From JBAYJS01 sp041664985 (GTDB lineage Bacteria; Patescibacteriota; Patescibacteriia; Buchananbacterales; UBA6539): a stretch of DNA of 39,057 nt. The notes beneath the pieces were generated by a model. That model did no database searches. It was not told the DNA's origin and saw nothing but the letters and a program-made list of their open reading frames with translations. The position numbers and the translations under genes are program-made. The stretch is from positions 1 to 39,057 of the forward strand of contig JBAYJS010000006.1 of the NCBI GenBank assembly GCA_041664985.1, read 5' to 3'. Positions 7,378 through 16,003 of the stretch are shown here, piece by piece. Every line of letters starts with the position of its first letter. Within the stretch, counting starts at the first letter, position 1.

Positions 7378-8841
7378 TTATAGCCAATCAATCAAGCTTT
7401 CCGCCAAAATATCAGCAGTGACTTTAGGTTTTATTTTTTCGTTATCTGGGATATATTTTTGAGAAATATAATCATAAGTACCAGTGATTGACATGGCCAA
7501 TAAATCACCAAATTTCATCTCAAAGGCCTTGTCTAAATATTTTGCCGATACTCCACCATTATAAATAATGTCATAGGCATATAGCGTTTTAAATTGACCA
7601 GCGGCTTTCTGAAAAAATAAAGCCAAGCCGGAAATCATATAATCAATTTCATAAGATTGAATATTTTTAACCTCATCTTTAAATTCTGACTCTTTTAAAA
7701 GGTTAATCCAGCCATCCCTAATTAAATTCAAATAAATAATTGATCCTTGCCCAACCAAAGGTTTAATCCCAAAATAAAAGTTTAAAACGCCAAAAATCAT
7801 AAATAGGCTGGGAAAAATTTCCTTTTTAATAAGCAAATCTCTTATTTCTTCTTTTTCAAAATTAACCTTTAAATTTTCAAACTCTTTATCACAAGGAACT
7901 AACTCTTCGTCTCGGACATACATCCTTAGTAATCTATTCTCAAAAGGATGTTTTCGCCAAAAAAAGTGAGTTCCTTTGTTTTCTTTTTCATTCCAGGTTA
8001 CCACAATACCTCGAAAATTATCTAGTACTTTATTTCTGAATTGTTTATTAAACAAAATCTCGGTTATATAATTTTTATCATCCAAAATTTTTAGCAAACA
8101 GTTAGTGGTTAATTCTTCCTGGGTTATATATAAAAGTTCTGGTAAATTTTTTCTTAATTTATCCTCAAAAAGATAGTGCCAGGAATCATTAACAATAACT
8201 GTGATTTGATCATTATAATTAGCACAACCTGAAAAATCTAAACTTGAAATTTTTTTATATTGTTCAAACAAAAAATTTTTCTCTTCAGGTGTAAAATTAC
8301 TCCATTTTTTTGATATTTTTAATTTTTCTATAAAATTAAAATCTCTCTTGGGCAAAAGGCAGGAATTAGATTCACTTTCGCTATTACTAAAAATTGGAAC
8401 TTTTTTCTCGTGGAATTGAAAACCATTTTTACTAAAATAATTATTTGGCGGCACATCACCACTAGAAATAACAACGATTGCATCTTGCCTTTTTTTGCAA
8501 TTAAATTTACCAACATTGGCAATGACATTATCAGATATTAACAATGGATGGTTTAAAACTTGATGATGGTCAACAATATTAATAGCTAATTGTTCGGTAA
8601 AATTAATATTTAATTTTTTTTGGCAATCTTTTCCAAACAATGTATTAAATTTAAGCAAAATTTCTTTTTTTACAATTTCCTGTCTTTTAATATAAACTTT
8701 ATTAAGCTTAAAATCATAAATACCTTTCGAATATTGCCGAAGTGTCAAATTAATATCAAAAAAACGTTTAAAAATCGGAGAATACTTCTTGATTTGTGAA
8801 ATCATTAAATTTTTTTCTGATTCAATTTGTTTTTTATCCAT
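7378..8841 (-). CDS. Unrecognised 487-residue protein of the dikinase operon
   Basis: I do not recognise this family. The protein is soluble, with no signal peptide or membrane segment. Its most distinctive stretch is INIVDHHQVLNHPLLISDNVIANV (Asp91-His92-His93, then Asn-His-Pro), followed by DAIVVISSGDVPPNNYF and VPIFSNSES, which looks like an alpha/beta core with a possible metal or substrate site. The C-terminal half (residues 300-487) is helical, with FYFGIKPLVGQGS and a closing tail rich in Asp and Ile. It has no swivelling domain, unlike the genes on both sides. It starts 6 bases after the upstream stop, so it belongs to the operon and is the best candidate for a new catalytic component. 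Confidence 0.6.
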   Translation of the reverse strand: MDKKQIESEKNLMISQIKKYSPIFKRFFDINLTLRQYSKGIYDFKLNKVYIKRQEIVKKEILLKFNTLFGKDCQKKLNINFTEQLAINIVDHHQVLNHPLLISDNVIANVGKFNCKKRQDAIVVISSGDVPPNNYFSKNGFQFHEKKVPIFSNSESESNSCLLPKRDFNFIEKLKISKKWSNFTPEEKNFLFEQYKKISSLDFSGCANYNDQITVIVNDSWHYLFEDKLRKNLPELLYITQEELTTNCLLKILDDKNYITEILFNKQFRNKVLDNFRGIVVTWNEKENKGTHFFWRKHPFENRLLRMYVRDEELVPCDKEFENLKVNFEKEEIRDLLIKKEIFPSLFMIFGVLNFYFGIKPLVGQGSIIYLNLIRDGWINLLKESEFKDEVKNIQSYEIDYMISGLALFFQKAAGQFKTLYAYDIIYNGGVSAKYLDKAFEMKFGDLLAMSITGTYDYISQKYIPDNEKIKPKVTADILAESLIDWL

Positions 8842-8847
8842 AAAAAA

Positions 8848-10308
8848 TTATCTTATTTTTCTAATTACACCCTTGTTTGCATCAACTTCAACCTTATCTT
8901 TGGTTTTAAAAACCTTGGTGGCAAATTTTGTTCCAACAATGCAAGGAATACCAAGCTCGCGCGAAACAATGGCTGCATGGCAAGTCACTCCCCCGTCATC
9001 AGTCACAACTGCACCGGCCAACCGCATTGCGGGCAAAAAATCAACCGTTGTCATGGTGGTTATTAAAATTTCACCTTTTTTAATAAACTTAACCGCTTCT
9101 TTACCGCTTTTGGTCACAAAAGCAATACCGGTTATTTTTCCCAAAGAAGCAACTTGACCGGTAACTTCTGAAGTGTGATTAGATTTAAAATTGGCCAAAA
9201 CCAATTTGGCTAAAACTTTTTTTGCCTGTGGTCCGATAAATTCTTGAACTTGACCGTTTTTAATCACCCAAGTAATCCCTTTTTTTCTTTCTTTAATTAA
9301 AGACTGAGAAAGTTTTTGTTTTTTTAAACACAAATTTTTTATATCGGCATTGAAATAAAATAACAAGTCACTATAACTGATTTTAAATCTTTTAGCCATT
9401 TGCAAAAGAACCGGAAAAATAATTTGATTACACCTCATTTGGCTTTCTTTCCTTTGGTCATGTAAAACTACAAAGGTATCCAAAAGATAAAAATAAGGTT
9501 TTAATTCTTTTGGTGATATTTTATATTCTTTTAAAATTTTATTCCGCTCGGTTTTAACCTTTTTGGAAAAATCATTAATCTCTTTCAACTTTTTTTGTCT
9601 CTCTCTGAGATTAATCTTTTTTAATTTGACTAAATCTTTTTTAACCTGAGCCGAATTTAACTCATTGCTACCATCCCAACCCATAGCAATCCAACTGAAT
9701 TTTTTGGCTAATTGCCCTAAAGTTTTTGCCGAATAATTTTTAGCAATAGAAATTTCTAAAATTTTCTTTTGGTAATTCAAACTCTCCGTAGTTTCAGCCG
9801 GCGTCAAAAGTTTGGTCAATTCAGTTTGGCCGATTTTGTTCTTGGTTATTTTTTTTAATTTTTCAGCAAAAACTTGATCAAAAAAATCATCAAACAAATC
9901 AACACCGTATTCATTAAAAACAATATTGCTTAAAAAAATATTTTTGATCTGCTCATACAGAGAATACAGCTTTTGATCAGTAATACTTTTTAATTTTACA
10001 TTTTTCAGCGGTGGCAAAATATTTTTTGTTTTGGTTTCCAAATTTTTGAAAAGCTTCAAAAACTCATTAAATTTTATTTCTGAAGCCAACCAACCATTAA
10101 TCCATTTTTTGGCCGTTTTTTTAATTGCCTTGGCATCTCTTGCCCACCAAAGATAACCATTTTCAAAAGTCAAAACTTCATAATGATTGGCCAAGTATGG
10201 ATATTTTTTGCTTTGTTTTAAATAGATTAAATCAAGATAGGCCGAAATACTTTGAGGGCAGATTAAATCCCTTTCGTAAAGTCGCCAATCAGTCTTTTGA
10301 TTTGCCAT
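8848..10308 (-). CDS. PEP-utilising swivelling-domain protein, long paralogue B
   Basis: The 486-residue protein has a C-terminal phosphohistidine domain (about 385-486) with VTGQVASLGKITGIAFV, ILITTMTTVDFLPAM, TDDGGVTCHAAIVSRELGIPC (catalytic His444) and VDANKGVIRKI. The N-terminal 380 residues are helical and contain LLTPAETTESL, a KFSWIAMGWDGSNELN segment and DTFVVLHDQRKESQMRCNQ. These recall the region between the ATP and His domains in PEP-synthase-like phosphotransferases. There is no PEP/pyruvate barrel. It starts 1 base after the stop of paralogue A and presumably receives phosphate from the ATP subunit at 1634-2578. Confidence 0.82.
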   Translation of the reverse strand: MANQKTDWRLYERDLICPQSISAYLDLIYLKQSKKYPYLANHYEVLTFENGYLWWARDAKAIKKTAKKWINGWLASEIKFNEFLKLFKNLETKTKNILPPLKNVKLKSITDQKLYSLYEQIKNIFLSNIVFNEYGVDLFDDFFDQVFAEKLKKITKNKIGQTELTKLLTPAETTESLNYQKKILEISIAKNYSAKTLGQLAKKFSWIAMGWDGSNELNSAQVKKDLVKLKKINLRERQKKLKEINDFSKKVKTERNKILKEYKISPKELKPYFYLLDTFVVLHDQRKESQMRCNQIIFPVLLQMAKRFKISYSDLLFYFNADIKNLCLKKQKLSQSLIKERKKGITWVIKNGQVQEFIGPQAKKVLAKLVLANFKSNHTSEVTGQVASLGKITGIAFVTKSGKEAVKFIKKGEILITTMTTVDFLPAMRLAGAVVTDDGGVTCHAAIVSRELGIPCIVGTKFATKVFKTKDKVEVDANKGVIRKIR

Positions 10309-10309
10309 A

Positions 10310-11770
10310 TTAACTATTTATTTTCTTAATTATACCCTGACTAGTATCAACTTGAATCAAATCACCATTTTTTAACAGTTTAGTTGCGATTTTAGTGCCC
10401 ACGACGCAAGGAATCTTTAACTCCCGCGAAACAATGGCCGCGTGACTTGTCATTCCGCCTTCATCAGTCACAATGGCGGAGGCTTTTTTAATTGCCATAA
10501 TATAATCGGGTGCCGTCATTGGGGTAACCAAAATTTCACCTTTTTTCATTTTAGAAAAATCAGCAGCGCTTTTTAAAATCCTGACTCTGCCTTTTACTAC
10601 TTTACCGCGACTGACAACCAAACCCCTAAATTCCTTTGTTTTTAAAGTGATTCTATTTTTTTTGTATTGATTGATAATTTTTTTAGCTGGCGCGCCGGAA
10701 ATATATTCTAAAGAGTTTTGGCTTTCTGAATAATGAACAACTAAATTTTTACGCCGCCGATTAATTTCTTGGTTAGAAATTTTGACTTGATTTTTAGCCA
10801 AAGCCAACAGCTCAAGCCCGCCGTAATATTGAAGTTTTTTAAAATCAACCAAATATCGTTTTGAAAACTCATTTAAAAATAAATCCAAATGGTAATTGGC
10901 TAAAAAAATATAATACTTTCTCAAATCCTGCCACCAAATACAAAAAGCCAAACGATTAGCGATTTTTACAACCTCATTGTCAATTTTATATTTTTTAACC
11001 AAATCTTGTTTTGTTTTTTTAACTTTTTTAGAATAAATTTCAAGCTCATTTATTTTTTTATTTAAATTTTGACCCGAATGTTTTAATAATTCTTTTTTAA
11101 AATAATCTTTGGTTAAAATTTGCGTGTGATGATAGCTATTTAAAATCCAAAAATAATTTTTTTGATAATGACTTATTTTTTGGTCAAAAATTTTTGGATT
11201 ACCAATAAATTTCTTTAGCTTAAATAAATCCAAATCGGCTTTTTGATAAAACGAAAGCCTGTCTGGCGCGGATAATTTTTCAAAAACATGAATAAAATCT
11301 TTTTTGGGTATTAAAACTTGCAATTTTTCCTTTAAGATTATCTCGCTGCCGTAATTTGCAATTTCTGGCAATAAGCCAATTGTCCAAAAATCCAAATAGT
11401 TGCCAGACCACTTTTTGAATACCTCATATAGCTTTTGGTTTGTTAAATTTTTTAGCTGGTCAGCTGACAATGTTTTTTGAAGTTGCAACCAGTTTTTTAA
11501 AATCTTTTGCCAATGAAGATAATTTTTTTTAAATTTTTTATCATTAACAACAAAACGATAAAAATTCTTTTGGCCGCTTTTGACTAAATTATCATTTTCA
11601 AGAACACAGGTCATTTTCTCTTTCTCCATTAGCCATAAAACATCCGGCCAGCTGGTAAAATTTTTTGGAAATTTCGTGAAAGCAATATTAAAAAAGTCCG
11701 GGTAAATCAGTTTACCGTCAATTGGACCCCAACGAAATATTTCTTTTTTGGGGTCAATAGCTATTTTCAT
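10310..11770 (-). CDS. PEP-utilising swivelling-domain protein, long paralogue A
   Basis: This is the first gene of the phosphotransfer operon (486 residues). The C-terminal domain (about 385-486) contains FRGLVVSRGKVVKGRVRI, ILVTPMTAPDYIMAI, TDEGGMTSHAAIVSRELKIPC (catalytic His443) and VDTSQGIIKKI. Its TSHAAI motif is the canonical form, where the two paralogues have TCHAAI. The N-terminal part is Lys- and aromatic-rich and helical, with IDGKLIYPDFFNIAF near the start, and I cannot assign a substrate to it. The length equals paralogue B and the two align in layout, so they are ancient duplicates. It follows the S41 protease gene by 12 bases. Confidence 0.82.
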   Translation of the reverse strand: MKIAIDPKKEIFRWGPIDGKLIYPDFFNIAFTKFPKNFTSWPDVLWLMEKEKMTCVLENDNLVKSGQKNFYRFVVNDKKFKKNYLHWQKILKNWLQLQKTLSADQLKNLTNQKLYEVFKKWSGNYLDFWTIGLLPEIANYGSEIILKEKLQVLIPKKDFIHVFEKLSAPDRLSFYQKADLDLFKLKKFIGNPKIFDQKISHYQKNYFWILNSYHHTQILTKDYFKKELLKHSGQNLNKKINELEIYSKKVKKTKQDLVKKYKIDNEVVKIANRLAFCIWWQDLRKYYIFLANYHLDLFLNEFSKRYLVDFKKLQYYGGLELLALAKNQVKISNQEINRRRKNLVVHYSESQNSLEYISGAPAKKIINQYKKNRITLKTKEFRGLVVSRGKVVKGRVRILKSAADFSKMKKGEILVTPMTAPDYIMAIKKASAIVTDEGGMTSHAAIVSRELKIPCVVGTKIATKLLKNGDLIQVDTSQGIIKKINS

Positions 11771-11782
11771 AGAAGAGAAAAA

Positions 11783-13087
11783 TTATTTAGTCAAAGCTTT
11801 TAAAATCTCTAAAGCTTTATCTAATTGAGGGTCTTTATTGGCTTTAACGTCATCGGCGGTCAATTTTACCTCTACGTCTGGTTTAATCCCCTGCTCGTTA
11901 ATATTTTTACCGTTTGGCGTGAGCCATTCGGCAATTGTCAATTTAACCGAAGAACCATCGGGAAAACTTTTTAAATCTTGAACCGAACCTTTACCAAAAG
12001 TCGTTTCGCCAACCAGCTTGGCCAAACCATAATCCTGCAAAGCACCGGCTACAATTTCCGAACCAGAAGCGCTGCCGCCATTAACCAAAACCACGGTGGG
12101 AATTTGAGCAAACCTGGGTTGGCGGTCGGCACTGTGATCGATTTTTTCACCGTTGCGCAGCCGCTCGGAAACCACATTTTTACTATCAACCCATTCGCCT
12201 GTCACTTCAATTGCCGTGTTTAGAAATCCGCCCGGATTATTGCGTAAGTCCAAAATTATTCCTTTCGGATTCAAAGCCAAAACTTTTTGGACGATTCGAT
12301 TCCACTCTGGCAGAGTATTTTCATTGAAATAAAGCAGTTCAATATAAGCAATATTTCCGTCTTTTAAGGAAAAACCTTCATCCGTTTCGCTTTTGCCGGT
12401 ACTGTCTTTTTTAGAAAATTTTACGCTGTCAATTTCAATCCGATCGCGCGTGATTGAAATTTCTTTTGGCTCACTACTACCGTTACTGACAATTGTTAAT
12501 TTAACTTTTGTGCCTTTTTGGCCGCGAATTAGGCTGACGGCAAAATCCGCTGAAATGCCGGTGGTGTCTTTACCATCAATGGCAAAAATTTTATCCCCCG
12601 CCTGCAAACCGGCTTTGTCGGCTGGCGTACCCGGCAAAGGGGCAATTACGGTTAACCTGTCATCTTTAATACCAATTTCAGCGCCAATACCCTCAAAACT
12701 GCCGGATAGTTCTTCTTCAAATTTTTTGGAAACTTCCGGATTGAGAAAAACCGAATAAGGATCTTTGAGCGAAGCGACAATGCCTGCCATGGCGCCATAA
12801 TAAAGCTGGCTGTCGGAAACATCGGATTTAACGTAATTTTCCTTAACATACTGCCAAACTTGCCAAAATTCTTTAAAATCCACATCTTTGGTCAAATAGT
12901 CGGGTAAAGCCTTGTCAGCGTTAACTAATTGACCACCAGGTTTATTAATTTTCATTTGCGCTTGCAAATGACCCAGGGAAAAACCAATAACAAAAATTAC
13001 AATAATCAAAGCGGCCACTAAATAAGTGGTAGAAATTCTTTTGACCAATTTTGATTTTAATAAACTGATTTTTTCTTTTAAAAACAT
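11783..13087 (-). CDS. ctpA: S41 C-terminal processing peptidase
   Basis: The 434-residue protein has an N-terminal membrane anchor (about 21-39). A PDZ domain (about 125-205) follows with GSFEGIGAEIGI and PADKAGLQAGDKIFAIDGKD. The catalytic core contains LDLRNNPGG, NGGSASGSEIVAGAL (Ser341) and GETTFGKGSVQ (Lys366), the Ser/Lys dyad of the family. Length and order match CtpA/Prc enzymes. They act outside the cytoplasmic membrane, trimming or degrading exported proteins. The next gene on the transcript begins 12 bases after its stop, so the dikinase operon may be read through from here. Confidence 0.94.
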   Translation of the reverse strand: MFLKEKISLLKSKLVKRISTTYLVAALIIVIFVIGFSLGHLQAQMKINKPGGQLVNADKALPDYLTKDVDFKEFWQVWQYVKENYVKSDVSDSQLYYGAMAGIVASLKDPYSVFLNPEVSKKFEEELSGSFEGIGAEIGIKDDRLTVIAPLPGTPADKAGLQAGDKIFAIDGKDTTGISADFAVSLIRGQKGTKVKLTIVSNGSSEPKEISITRDRIEIDSVKFSKKDSTGKSETDEGFSLKDGNIAYIELLYFNENTLPEWNRIVQKVLALNPKGIILDLRNNPGGFLNTAIEVTGEWVDSKNVVSERLRNGEKIDHSADRQPRFAQIPTVVLVNGGSASGSEIVAGALQDYGLAKLVGETTFGKGSVQDLKSFPDGSSVKLTIAEWLTPNGKNINEQGIKPDVEVKLTADDVKANKDPQLDKALEILKALTK

Positions 13088-13123
13088 TTTTTTATTTATT
13101 TAATTTAGACCAAAGTCTTTTAA

Positions 13124-14428
13124 TTAATCAATTTTTTCAATTTTAACGCCGATCGCTTGCAAGCGGCTGCATAAATCTTCATAGCCGCGCTCAATTGAAT
13201 AAACATTGCGTAAAATTGATTTGCCTTCAGCGGCAAGCATTGCCGGAATTAAAATGGCAGCTGGTCTCAAAGCCGGCGGACAAACCACTTCATTGGCTCT
13301 TAATTTGGTCGGACCGGTAATATAAACCCGGTGCGGATCGGCCAAAACTACTTTTGCACCCAATTTATTCAGCTCGGTAAAATAAATCGCCCGCTCTTCA
13401 TAAACCCAGTCAAAAATCAAAGTTGTACCTTTGGCTTGAGTGGCAATTGGCGCAAAAAACGGCAAATTATCAATATTCAAACCCGGATAAGGCTGAGTTG
13501 AAATTTTTTCTTCCAAAGCAACCAGGTGACTTTTGAAAGTTTTTAAGTCAACCAAAATACTTTTGCCGTTTTTGGCTTTGTAGGTTTTTAAAATTTTATA
13601 TTTAAAACCCATTTTTTCCAGTTTTAATAATTCCAATTCTAAAAATTCAATCGGACAACGCTTGATGGTAATTTCCGAATTGGTCGTAGCGGCAATAGTG
13701 ATAAAAAGCATGGCTTCAATCGGATCTTCCGTCAGGTTATAGCTAACGTTTTTATCAATATTTTTTTTGCCTTCAATCTCCAAAGTGGTTGTACCAATAC
13801 CTTTGATTTTAACTCCGAGTTTTTCCAAAAAGTAACAAAGATCTTGAACTTGATAATTAGCCGAAGCAAATTTAATTACGGTTTTGCCGGGAATTTTAGC
13901 CGCCGCCAAAATCGCATTTTCCGTGACCGTGTCGCCTGATTCATATAAGACCAAATTAGCCGCTGGATGCAAATTAGCCGCTGACACTTGATAAAATTTT
14001 CTCAAAGTTTCGATTTTGATACCAAAATTTTCCAAAGCAAAAAGATGCGGTTTAACCGTTCGTTTACCTAGCCGGCAACCACCAGGTTGGGGCACGATAA
14101 ATTTATCTTGCCAATGAATCATAATAGCCAGCAAAAACAAAATACTTCTGGTTCTGACGGCTGACTCATAATTTATCTGATCCAAATTAATTTTTTTTGG
14201 TGGCACAATTTGTAAATCTCTTTTGCCAATCCATTTGACACTGACCCCGATACTTTGCAATACTTCAATGATCCGGTAAACTTCCTCGATTTTTGGCACG
14301 CCATAAAGCGTAGTTTTACCTTTATTTAAAAGCGCCGCATTGAGCAAAACAACAGCGGCATTTTTGGAGGTATTGGTAGTTAGAGTTCCTTTTAATTTTT
14401 GACAACCGGTAATTAAATAATTACTCAT
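13124..14428 (-). CDS. murA: UDP-N-acetylglucosamine 1-carboxyvinyltransferase (MurA)
   Basis: The 434-residue EPSP-synthase-fold enzyme transfers enolpyruvate from PEP to UDP-GlcNAc, the first committed step of peptidoglycan synthesis. SKNAAVVLLNAALL contains the Lys22-Asn23 pair in the same positions as E. coli MurA. PGGCRLGKRTVKPH carries the catalytic Cys118 that fosfomycin would alkylate. PGLNIDNLPF provides the active-site Asp. It is about 15 residues longer than the usual MurA and is flanked upstream by a divergent promoter region. Confidence 0.93.
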   Translation of the reverse strand: MSNYLITGCQKLKGTLTTNTSKNAAVVLLNAALLNKGKTTLYGVPKIEEVYRIIEVLQSIGVSVKWIGKRDLQIVPPKKINLDQINYESAVRTRSILFLLAIMIHWQDKFIVPQPGGCRLGKRTVKPHLFALENFGIKIETLRKFYQVSAANLHPAANLVLYESGDTVTENAILAAAKIPGKTVIKFASANYQVQDLCYFLEKLGVKIKGIGTTTLEIEGKKNIDKNVSYNLTEDPIEAMLFITIAATTNSEITIKRCPIEFLELELLKLEKMGFKYKILKTYKAKNGKSILVDLKTFKSHLVALEEKISTQPYPGLNIDNLPFFAPIATQAKGTTLIFDWVYEERAIYFTELNKLGAKVVLADPHRVYITGPTKLRANEVVCPPALRPAAILIPAMLAAEGKSILRNVYSIERGYEDLCSRLQAIGVKIEKID

Positions 14429-14554
14429 ATTCGCAAATAATTTAAAATTCTGTTAAAATTGATTAAGATTACTAAAAGCCAAAAATCAAACAAATTTTGG
14501 CTAAATTATACTTTTTAATTTTACTATAATAACCCATTTTTTGCAAGCTACTTT
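14429..14554. promoter_or_regulatory. Divergent promoter region between murA and the PEGA gene
   Basis: TATAAT at 14525-14530 (plus) lies 24 bases before the PEGA-gene start. Another TATAAT on the minus strand (14510-14505) points toward murA. No good -35 is seen for either. An 8-bp inverted repeat AGCCAAAA (14477-14484) / TTTTGGCT (14495-14502) with a 10-base loop sits between the two starts and could be an operator or a leader hairpin. Confidence 0.5.
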
Positions 14555-15934
14555 ATGACTTTAAAATACCGCCGAATTCTCTATTTAAGCTTTATTGCCG
14601 TATTTCTAATCGTCACACCAATTGTCACTTTTTATGCCGCCGGCTACCGCTATAATCTAAAGCGGCACCGAATCGAAAAAACCGGAATTTTGTATATTGA
14701 TTCCCGGCCAAAGCAAGCTATGATTTTGATCAACGGCAAATACGAAAATGAAACTCCGGCCAGATTTCCGAATTTAATCCCTGACGTTTACCAAGTTGAA
14801 GTTAAAAAAGAAGGTTACCATCCTTGGCAAAAAAATCTGGAGGTAAAAAGTAATTTAACGACTTTTGCCAAAGACATAGTTTTATTCAAAGATAATTTGC
14901 CGATCAGTTTGGTTTTGGGTAATATTAATTTTTTCAGTCTCTCGCCCAGCCAAGATAAAATTGTTTATTCGATAATCAAAGATAAAACCGAGCAATTAAG
15001 ACTTTTAAATTTAAATAATAAAAGTGATTTTTTAATCAGCGAATTTAATTACCAAAAAAAATCCGGTTTAAGTTTAGTTGATTGGTCTGAAAATCAAAAT
15101 AAATTATTACTAAAAAGTACCGAAAAAGATTTCAATAATTTTTTAATTGATGACATAGATACTTTAAAAATTAAAAAGATTTCCGATATCAGTAAAATCA
15201 ATTTTGAAAAAATTACCTGGGATGAAACCAACGAAAGTTATCTTTATGGTTTAAACGAGGATAATCTTTACCAAATTGATTTGGCAAATAGCTTGGCTAA
15301 ACCGATAATTACTGAAAAAATTAAAGATTTTCAGGCCAAAGGCGCGGTAATTTACTACATCAGTCAAACCGATAACGGTTCTTTTTTAAACAAGGCCTAC
15401 GTCATTAAACCAACTCAACCGGTTGATAAAATCGAAAAAATTAGATTGACTTTGAATAACGAATTCAGTCTTTTGCCATCACCGGCTGACTACTTAGTTT
15501 TATCTGACCAAAAAAACGGCGATTTATTTTTGATCAATACCCAAGCTTTTACCGATGGTGATATTAATAAACACATTACCTTGCAAGATCAAGCTAAAAA
15601 AATCTTTTGGTCAAAAGATGAAAAAAATCTTTTAGCCCTGACTGATTTTGAAATTTGGACTTTTGATCTGGTCACTCAGCAAAAAAGTCTGATCACCCGC
15701 TATGGTAGCATCATTAACGATGCCAAATGGTACCCAACCAATAAATATGTAATCTATCAAGTGGAAAATAAAATCAGTTCAATTGAAGCTTCCCTTTTGG
15801 AACCAAGAAATGATATCAAAATCGCCGAGCTGCCGGAAATAAAAGATTTTTTTATTGATGACTCTGGAAAAAATTTATATTTCAAAACTAGCGCCGCTAA
15901 TCTCTGGGGTATCTACTCGCTCCAATTACAATAA
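14555..15934 (+). CDS. Membrane-anchored PEGA-domain protein with propeller-like C-terminus
   Basis: The 459-residue protein has one N-terminal membrane segment (about 8-28) and ends outside the membrane. A PEGA domain (about 45-110) follows, with YIDSRPKQAMILINGKYENETP and YQVEVKKEGYHPWQKNLEV. The remaining 340 residues contain repeated short motifs such as LVDWSENQNKLLLKS, IFWSKDEKNLLALTDFEIW and DAKWYPTNKYVIYQ, typical of WD40/TolB-like propeller blades. PEGA proteins are surface or cell-wall associated. It is a single gene with its own promoter and terminator. Confidence 0.85.
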   Translation: MTLKYRRILYLSFIAVFLIVTPIVTFYAAGYRYNLKRHRIEKTGILYIDSRPKQAMILINGKYENETPARFPNLIPDVYQVEVKKEGYHPWQKNLEVKSNLTTFAKDIVLFKDNLPISLVLGNINFFSLSPSQDKIVYSIIKDKTEQLRLLNLNNKSDFLISEFNYQKKSGLSLVDWSENQNKLLLKSTEKDFNNFLIDDIDTLKIKKISDISKINFEKITWDETNESYLYGLNEDNLYQIDLANSLAKPIITEKIKDFQAKGAVIYYISQTDNGSFLNKAYVIKPTQPVDKIEKIRLTLNNEFSLLPSPADYLVLSDQKNGDLFLINTQAFTDGDINKHITLQDQAKKIFWSKDEKNLLALTDFEIWTFDLVTQQKSLITRYGSIINDAKWYPTNKYVIYQVENKISSIEASLLEPRNDIKIAELPEIKDFFIDDSGKNLYFKTSAANLWGIYSLQLQ

Positions 15935-15955
15935 AGATTTTTCAATCCCTACAAA

Positions 15956-15986
15956 AATCCGGTCGCTGTAGGCGACCGGATTTTTT
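15956..15986. terminator. Bidirectional rho-independent terminator
   Basis: An 11-bp perfect stem (15956-15966 with 15972-15982) has a five-base loop and is followed by a run of T on plus and preceded by a run of A. It ends the PEGA gene on plus and rfbA (stop at 16004) on minus. Confidence 0.93.
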
Positions 15987-16003
15987 ATTAAATAAACTAA
16001 AAA

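Noticed and set aside
7374..7391. TTG start extending the short swivelling-domain protein by six residues
   Set aside because: It would overlap the preceding gene, and the ATG at 7373 gives a normal 4-base gap with no loss of conserved sequence.
7378..8841. A DHH-family phosphoesterase, based on the DHH triplet
   Set aside because: None of the other family motifs (the N-terminal Asp motifs or a DHHA1 domain) are visible.
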